A stretch of 64,000 bases of DNA. It comes from Nitrospira sp. ND1. Its GTDB lineage: Bacteria; Nitrospirota; Nitrospiria; Nitrospirales; Nitrospiraceae. Numbering within the stretch: position 1 is the first letter of the stretch; each line of letters opens with the position of its first letter. Location of the stretch: contig NZ_FWEX01000006.1 of assembly GCF_900170025.1 (NCBI RefSeq), positions 1,325,089 to 1,389,088 on the forward strand. The letters run 5' to 3'. Positions 58,375 to 64,000 of the stretch are shown here, one piece after another. The notes below the pieces were generated by a model. That model was not told where the DNA came from. It made no database searches and saw only the letters and a program-made list of their open reading frames with translations. The translations under genes were made by a program, and so were the position numbers.

Positions 58375-60108
58375 ATGCCTTTCTACTCCCAACGTATCGT
58401 GGTACTTGCCGGGCTGCTGTTTGCACTCTCGACCGTACATTGCCAGGCGATTGATCTGCCCCCTCCCCACACAGTCAGTTCATCCGACACCCAAGGATGG
58501 ACGGAGCAGGACCGGCAACAGTGGTACCATACGTCCGCCGGCACCCAGCTGCTCCCTTATGATTGGTTTGTCGTCCTGGAGGACGAGCCACTCAAGAACA
58601 GCTTCGCCCGAACCGGCATCATCCCCGACCAGACCCATCCCGACAGACTTCCAATCGGATTCACGAAGACCGAGGGGCCGAACGTCCCGGAGCCGACTGT
58701 CGGGTTGACCTGTGCGTTCTGCCACACGACTCAGTTCACCTACCAAGGCAACCCGATTCGTATCGAAGGGGGTCCGTCCCTCCAATACAACCAGCGGTTC
58801 CTACAAGTACTCCTGGAGAGTCTTGGAGAGTTGAAAGCCCCCGACAAATTCCAGGCCTTTGCAGCTCGTGTACTGCAACGCCGTGGACAGGCGGTGACTC
58901 AAGAGAATATCGCTACCTTAGCCGGCCAATTCTCACAGGTCATGAAGGATCTCGTCGCTAGAGGGGGAAGAGATGCCTCACCCGCACTGTGGGGCCCGGG
59001 ACGGTTCGATGCGCTCGGTCGTGGCGGCAATACGGTCTTCTCGCCGCTCAATCCGGACAACCTCAGGCCTGCCAATGCACCGGTGAGTATTCCGCCGCTC
59101 TGGGGAGTATGGGAATATGATTGGGTGCAGTGGGCCGGCTCCATTCAACATCCGCTCGCCAGAAATATCGCCCAAGTCATTGGGGTGAACGCCGCACTCT
59201 TCTCTTGGGCAAGAACCTCCCCTCAGCCTCCTTCAGAAAAGAAGGAGATCTTTCGGTCGTCTATTGATGTGGCCTCATTGAAAACATTGGAGGGGCTTGC
59301 GAAACGGCTGCACCCACCAAGGTGGCCGAAGAGCTTCCCTCCGATCAATCGAGAGTTGGCTGCAAGAGGGAAAGATCTCTATCACGGCAACAAGCTGAAG
59401 GGCCTTCCGAATCTCTGCGCCCATTGCCATGTCGCCACGAAGCTCGATTCGCCGAACCCAAACGGCCCAAGCCTGCACGTCACGATGATCCCCCAGAAAG
59501 AGGTCGGCACGGACAGCCTGTATCTGGAGAATTTCTCCCGACGTACCGTCGACCTAGAACGTCTTGGGTTGGGCCGATTATCGGCAAAAGACGCCTCCCA
59601 GTTGGTCACCACGGAATTGATGACCCTCAACGGCGCGGGGAGCGACCCTGAGTACCAGCATCTCACCAACACATGGCGTGACAAGGCCCAATACATCGCG
59701 CGCCCGCATCTTGCCGTTTGGGCAACCGCTCCATTCCTTCACAATGGGTCCGTTCCCAACCTCTACACATTGCTCTCTCCGGTTAAGGAACGGCCGGCCT
59801 GCTTCTATCTCAGTCCGAACATGGAGTTCGATCCGGTGAAGGTCGGGTTCGTCGTCTCGGAATGCAACGATTCTCCGACCTTCCGCGATCCATTGGTAGG
59901 ATTTGAATTTAAAACTCACCTTCCGGGAAACAGCATGGAAGGGCATGAGTTCAAAGGATCTGATTGTGGGTCTGTGGTGGCGGGCGCCGGTGTATTAGGA
60001 TGTGCGATACCGGTCGCTGATCGTTGGGCCATCGTCGAATACTTGAAGACCTGTGACCTCGACCGTTTGGTCTTACATGATGCCCCGGCCTGCCGGGATC
60101 TTGAATAA
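58375..60108 (+). CDS. Exported di-heme cytochrome c, RoxA-like
   Basis: This 577-residue protein has a signal peptide (about residues 1-24) and two c-type heme motifs, CAFCH (about 113-117) and CAHCH (about 348-352). The C-terminal region shows AVWATAPFLHNGSVPNLYTL and EFDPVKVGF, found in the RoxA/di-heme peroxidase-like group of cytochromes. Relatives include rubber oxygenases, thiol oxidases and peroxidases; substrate is not inferable. The start at 58375 is preceded by GAGGAG, and a longer form from 58294 adds a leader. A sigma-54-like promoter lies about 150 bp upstream. The function is probably periplasmic oxidation or electron transfer. Confidence 0.82.
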   Translation: MPFYSQRIVVLAGLLFALSTVHCQAIDLPPPHTVSSSDTQGWTEQDRQQWYHTSAGTQLLPYDWFVVLEDEPLKNSFARTGIIPDQTHPDRLPIGFTKTEGPNVPEPTVGLTCAFCHTTQFTYQGNPIRIEGGPSLQYNQRFLQVLLESLGELKAPDKFQAFAARVLQRRGQAVTQENIATLAGQFSQVMKDLVARGGRDASPALWGPGRFDALGRGGNTVFSPLNPDNLRPANAPVSIPPLWGVWEYDWVQWAGSIQHPLARNIAQVIGVNAALFSWARTSPQPPSEKKEIFRSSIDVASLKTLEGLAKRLHPPRWPKSFPPINRELAARGKDLYHGNKLKGLPNLCAHCHVATKLDSPNPNGPSLHVTMIPQKEVGTDSLYLENFSRRTVDLERLGLGRLSAKDASQLVTTELMTLNGAGSDPEYQHLTNTWRDKAQYIARPHLAVWATAPFLHNGSVPNLYTLLSPVKERPACFYLSPNMEFDPVKVGFVVSECNDSPTFRDPLVGFEFKTHLPGNSMEGHEFKGSDCGSVVAGAGVLGCAIPVADRWAIVEYLKTCDLDRLVLHDAPACRDLE

Positions 60109-60252
60109 CGGATCACAGCCGGGTGACCAGGCGCGCACCGACAGACGCAACGCTGCACGGAGGGCCTCGCCTCCCGAGCACAGGTACGTTATGATCTGGC
60201 CGCCGGGGCACTCCTCTGTCACGCGGCATCGACCGAATCGGGCGGCTTCCGT

Positions 60253-62970
60253 ATGACCGACCTTCTCTCCAAAGAACACTCCATTCTCGAACGACCGTTC
60301 ATGGAGTTTCGCCCCTTCGGCCTCAACGACCAAGGCGAAAAGATCTGCGACATCAGCGGGGTCATCGTTCAATCGAATGTGGACTACATGTGCGACTATC
60401 TGAGTCGCACCGACGGGAAAGCCGCCGCCACTCAGGCGCTGGATGAACTGTGCCGATTGCTCAACGCCCGCCTTCCGGACCGCACCTACCATGTCACCCC
60501 CGACTCGCTTCGCAATATCTGGAATAGTTACTCCTACGAATTCGTCTGTTACCTCAGAGAGTTCTGCGAACAATTGTCCGGGGATCCTCAATTTCACGTC
60601 AACGTGGGAACGAACAGGAAAGTCCCCCCCTTGATTCAAATCCTCTGTCGTCCGTTTTCGACCCCACAGCTCTACAAAATGTGGCCCTATTTCGGCAGCA
60701 AGTACGTCCGGGGTGTGTTGGAGTTCGAGGTCGGCCGGGTGACCAGACGTTCGGCGGTCCTCCGCATGACCTTCACCGATCGGGCCCTTGTGCAATTCGG
60801 TCCCTACCGGAAGCGGTGCGTGGATGTAATCTGCCTCTCCTGCAAGAGCAGTATCGCGCGGGTGCAGACGCAAATGCACGGCACACCGGCCGCCACGGTC
60901 AGGGACCTCTCCTGCACCGCCAACGGCGATCCCTATTGCGAATGGGAATTCACATGGACGCCGCAAGTCCGTAGTTCCGTGCCGCTCGCCATGTGGATGC
61001 TCGTCGCAGGAGGCACCTTCACCTACCTGCATCTTCGCCAGCCTGACGTGCCGACGGTGGAAGCGCTGGGGCTCGCGGCTATTCCAGCGTCGCTGTTGTG
61101 GTGGATGATCACCAATCACATGCGACAAGCCGCCAAACCGCTGCAACGGTTGATCAAGGATCAGGAGCAGGTCGTCGATGCGCGGCATGAGGAATTGCGC
61201 GAGGCCTACCTCGAACAACAGAGTACCGCCGTCACCTTACGACGAAAAATCAATGACCTGACGACACTTCATCGCGCAGGACTGTTGTTCAGTTCGACCT
61301 TCGATCGGGAAGAGTTGCTGACCAATGTTTTGGAGACGATCGTCCGTGAATTGCACTACGATCGCGCCATGATCACGCAGTTCGATCGCACGAGGAACGT
61401 GTCGCACGACTTTCGAGTGCGCGGCATGCCGCTGGAGGTCGCGGATTTTCTGCGTACGCAGGAAGTGCCCGTCACCGACCCCAACAGTGTGGAAGGGACC
61501 GTGTTCCTGCGTGGCGAACCCGTCCTGACGAACAACATTCACGAAATCTGGGACCGGCTGCACCCGTTCGATCAAAAGTTGATCGCGATGGTGAATGTAA
61601 AATCGTTCATTACCGTTCCACTCAAGACACAAGATGCCGTCATCGGCTCTCTCTCGGTCGACCGCACACACAATCAGGCCCTGACCCAGGACGATCTCGA
61701 TGTCCTGGTCACCCTCGCCAGCCAGGTCGCCATCGCGCTGGACAATGCCCAGGCGTATCGAGAAATCGAATCGTTGAATGCCGGCCTGGAGGCCCGCGTA
61801 CGCGAGCGTACGGCGGAGTTGGAAGCCGCCAACGCGCAACTCAAGCAGATGGATCGGCTCAAATCGAAATTTCTTGCCCACGTGTCCCACGAGCTTCGAA
61901 CGCCCCTCACCAGCATCGTCGGCTTCGCGGACAATATGCTCGAGGGACTCGTCGGCTCCCTCAACATGAAGCAGGAGCAGTACCTCACCCGCATCAAAGC
62001 CAACGGCACCAGACTCGCCCGCATGATCACCGACCTCCTGGACCTCTCGCGTGTCGAGGCCGGTAAACTCGTGCTCTCTTTCGAACAGGTGTGCCTTCCG
62101 ACGATCGTGAGCGACGTCATCGAACAACTCCTGCCGCTCGCCATCACCAAGCACCTCAATATCGAACTTCACAGTCCGGATCCAGAACTGCTGGTGTGGG
62201 CGGATCAGGACCGGCTCAGTCAGATTTTGACGAATTTATTGGATAATGCTATCAAGTACACTCCTGACGGAGGACAGGTCTCGGTGGAGCTTTCGGTCGA
62301 TACGCACGACATGGCTCGTATCGTCATCCGTGATAACGGCCAAGGCATCCCCCCGGATGCGCTTCCCAAACTCTTTGATCCGTTCTTCCGCGTGCAGCAA
62401 GAAGAGCGAAGCCAAACCAAGGGATTGGGACTCGGGTTGGCGATCGTCAAAGACTTAGTCGATCTACACGGCGGCAGCATCACGGTTCGTAGCGAGGTGG
62501 ATCAGGGAACGGAGTTTACCTTCACCCTTCCCCTGCATTCGCGCGAACCATCTCCCGCCGGCCAGTTGCCCGCCGTTCGCCGCACGGTGTTGGTCGTCGA
62601 CGACGATCCTGACATTTGTGACCTGCTGCGGGATCGCCTGGAGGCGGAAGGCGTTCATGTCTGCACCGCGGCGGACGGTCGCGCCGCATTACGGATGCTG
62701 GCGGAGACGACGGTCGATGGAGTGTTGCTTGATATCGCCCTGCCGGAATTGGACGGGTTTGAAGTCCTGCGACAGTTGCGTCCCACTCACCCCACGTTGC
62801 CGGTGGTCATGATGACGGCCGTGGAGGCGCTGGATCGCGCCATGGCGGCAGTGGAATCCGGCGCTCAAGATTACCTCCTGAAGCCCTTCGATGGAACCAG
62901 GCTGCGGCAAATCGTCGATCGTTGGTTCGTCATCGGCTCCGGTCAATCCGAGTCTCCGATAGGACGGTAA
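60253..62970 (+). CDS. Membrane-bound V4R-GAF hybrid histidine kinase with receiver
   Basis: This 905-residue kinase starts with a domain of about 230 residues that ends in CTANGDPYCEWEFTW, the cysteine-containing signature of V4R (4-vinyl reductase) domains. Two membrane helices follow (about 240-290). They are followed by a coiled coil, GAF (about 340-510), HisKA (about 530-600, HVSHELRTPLTSIVGFADNM), HATPase (640-755, FFRVQQEERSQTKGLGLGLA) and a receiver (780-895, VLVVDDDPDICD; Asp in GVLLDIALPELDG). V4R domains bind small hydrophobic or chelate ligands, so the signal is probably one. The gene ends 4 bp before the FadL-type gene, so kinase and porin are probably co-transcribed. The start is ATG at 60253. 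Confidence 0.88.
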   Translation: MTDLLSKEHSILERPFMEFRPFGLNDQGEKICDISGVIVQSNVDYMCDYLSRTDGKAAATQALDELCRLLNARLPDRTYHVTPDSLRNIWNSYSYEFVCYLREFCEQLSGDPQFHVNVGTNRKVPPLIQILCRPFSTPQLYKMWPYFGSKYVRGVLEFEVGRVTRRSAVLRMTFTDRALVQFGPYRKRCVDVICLSCKSSIARVQTQMHGTPAATVRDLSCTANGDPYCEWEFTWTPQVRSSVPLAMWMLVAGGTFTYLHLRQPDVPTVEALGLAAIPASLLWWMITNHMRQAAKPLQRLIKDQEQVVDARHEELREAYLEQQSTAVTLRRKINDLTTLHRAGLLFSSTFDREELLTNVLETIVRELHYDRAMITQFDRTRNVSHDFRVRGMPLEVADFLRTQEVPVTDPNSVEGTVFLRGEPVLTNNIHEIWDRLHPFDQKLIAMVNVKSFITVPLKTQDAVIGSLSVDRTHNQALTQDDLDVLVTLASQVAIALDNAQAYREIESLNAGLEARVRERTAELEAANAQLKQMDRLKSKFLAHVSHELRTPLTSIVGFADNMLEGLVGSLNMKQEQYLTRIKANGTRLARMITDLLDLSRVEAGKLVLSFEQVCLPTIVSDVIEQLLPLAITKHLNIELHSPDPELLVWADQDRLSQILTNLLDNAIKYTPDGGQVSVELSVDTHDMARIVIRDNGQGIPPDALPKLFDPFFRVQQEERSQTKGLGLGLAIVKDLVDLHGGSITVRSEVDQGTEFTFTLPLHSREPSPAGQLPAVRRTVLVVDDDPDICDLLRDRLEAEGVHVCTAADGRAALRMLAETTVDGVLLDIALPELDGFEVLRQLRPTHPTLPVVMMTAVEALDRAMAAVESGAQDYLLKPFDGTRLRQIVDRWFVIGSGQSESPIGR

Positions 62971-62974
62971 CCCC

Positions 62975-64000
62975 ATGCCTCTCGCTCAGCGATTCCGCCG
63001 CGCCCTGCTTCTCTGCCTGTTGTGTTCGGCCGCCGGATTCGTCTTCGCTGCCGCTTCCGCCAACGCTCAAACCCCACGGCTCCAGGGCCAGTCCGCTGCC
63101 GCCGCCGCCATGGGGAACGCCTTCGTCGCTCAGGCCGATGACCCTTCCGCGCTTCATTACAACCCCGCCGGCATGACACAATTGCATGGATTCCAAACCC
63201 TGTTCGGAACCACGCTGATCGGGGGCACCACCCAGTTCACGAGTCCCACCGGCGCACAAGTGACAGGCGATCGCAACGGAAGCGTGGCCTGGCCCCCTCC
63301 CGGCCACGTGTACCTGGTCGCGAATCTCAAGGACCTCGGCCTGTCGGCACTCGGGAACTTCACCGCCGGTATCGGGATGAACAATCCGTTCGGTTCATTG
63401 ACCAGATATCCGAACGATGGGCCGTTTCGCACGGCCATCACCTTCACCACCTTGCCGTTACTCGATATCAAACCCACCATCGCCTACAAACTGAACGACC
63501 AACTCTCGTTCGGATTGGGCGCGGATATTTACACCTTTTCCGGGCTCTTCGGAGAAGGCCATCTCGAACAGAAATCCATCTGGCCCGGCGGGCTGGGCAT
63601 CCCGGCCGGCTCCCTGATGGAGATCAACGGAAGCGACACCACGGCAGGATTTAACGTCAGCCTCCTGTACACCCCCTTCCGCAACAGCGACGGGAAACCA
63701 CTCGTCAACATCGGCATGGTCTATCGCAGTCAAGCCACCTTTCATCTCACGGGCAACTTTCTCGCCAACGGCGCATCAGTCGCCGGCGCCACAGCCACCT
63801 TCGTCCTGCCGCAAGTCTTCTCCGGCGGCATCGGCATCTGGCCGGTTCGTACGTCCGAGCGCGAATGGAAACTGGAATTCGATGTGGACTACACGGGATG
63901 GAAATCCAACAGGAACCTCGATGTCCATTTGACGAACGGCGCCCTGTTGCCGTTTCCGCAAAATTGGCAGAGCACCTATACCGTCATGATCGGCACCGAA
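62975..64000 (+). CDS. FadL/OmpP1/TodX-type outer-membrane transporter (partial, 3' end outside window)
   Basis: 342 residues of an outer-membrane protein are visible and the frame is open to the window edge. It has a signal peptide (about residues 1-31, ending in ANAQ) and then the FadL-type N-terminus: NAFVAQADDPSALHYNPAGM. This segment forms the hatch of the barrel that lets hydrophobic molecules cross the outer membrane. Strand-rich sequence with aromatic residues follows. Usual length is about 420-480, so about 100 residues lie outside. It starts 4 bp after the V4R-GAF kinase gene. Substrate unknown: fatty acids or aromatic hydrocarbons are typical of the family. Confidence 0.88.
   Translation, partial: MPLAQRFRRALLLCLLCSAAGFVFAAASANAQTPRLQGQSAAAAAMGNAFVAQADDPSALHYNPAGMTQLHGFQTLFGTTLIGGTTQFTSPTGAQVTGDRNGSVAWPPPGHVYLVANLKDLGLSALGNFTAGIGMNNPFGSLTRYPNDGPFRTAITFTTLPLLDIKPTIAYKLNDQLSFGLGADIYTFSGLFGEGHLEQKSIWPGGLGIPAGSLMEINGSDTTAGFNVSLLYTPFRNSDGKPLVNIGMVYRSQATFHLTGNFLANGASVAGATATFVLPQVFSGGIGIWPVRTSEREWKLEFDVDYTGWKSNRNLDVHLTNGALLPFPQNWQSTYTVMIGTE

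Noticed and set aside
1-64000. tRNA, rRNA, CRISPR array, riboswitch, insertion sequence or prophage
   Set aside because: I looked for cloverleaf patterns, direct-repeat arrays, transposase motifs and integrase genes and saw none. A scan with tRNAscan-SE, Infernal and ISfinder would be decisive.

Overview
The window looks like chromosomal DNA of a high-GC bacterium. The best guess is a Nitrospirota (Nitrospira-like) organism, inferred from gene content only: complex I, several very long PAS/hybrid sensor kinases, universal stress proteins carrying PCP_red domains, and RoxA-like di-heme cytochromes. No rRNA, tRNA, CRISPR array, insertion sequence or prophage was recognised. Both edges cut genes: nuoI at the left and a FadL-type porin at the right.

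Layout. (1) 1-6237: distal half of a complex I operon, nuoI(partial)-J-K-L-M-N. (2) 6367-13091: housekeeping genes: a YihY-type membrane protein, a convergent site-2 protease with CBS domains, a polysaccharide deacetylase overlapping a GNAT gene, a VOC protein, a DapF-like epimerase whose two catalytic cysteines are serines, and uvrC. (3) 13405-17105: five tightly packed envelope genes, ending in what reads as a copper amine oxidase split over two exported proteins. (4) 17360-21918: a LuxR-type regulator, a near-palindromic putative operator, a nitroreductase-like protein, a ketosynthase with an unusual active site, and a degenerate LuxR response regulator. (5) 22023-29733: two large hybrid kinases, each with a FixL-type PAS holding the His/Arg pair used for heme and oxygen binding. 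(6) 29826-34615: a UPF0114 protein and a 1320-residue patatin-membrane-GNAT fusion. (7) 34720-40619, minus strand: a receiver-only protein, two LuxR response regulators and a 1342-residue NarX-type kinase. (8) 40768-49371: a HerA-like ATPase, small envelope genes including a 30-codon gene not normally called, a more AT-rich patch with an inverted repeat, and a uvrA lacking the insertion domain.

(9) 49568-62970 is the most interesting part. An MCP-like helical protein overlaps an oxygen-binding di-iron (ODP/flavodiiron-like) protein. Then come a UbiE/MenG methyltransferase and a B12-type radical SAM enzyme. Next is a translationally coupled pair: a double-UspA protein with a rubredoxin-like zinc/iron knuckle and three PCP_red domains, followed by a NirJ/AhbD-like radical SAM-SPASM protein that also ends in PCP_red. 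A CopD-like membrane protein, a RoxA-like di-heme cytochrome behind a good sigma-54 promoter match, and a V4R-GAF hybrid kinase follow.

The recurring themes are respiration, oxygen/redox sensing and tetrapyrrole chemistry. The PCP_red pair is the best candidate for an undescribed system. All family assignments were made by reading motifs by eye; no database search was run.
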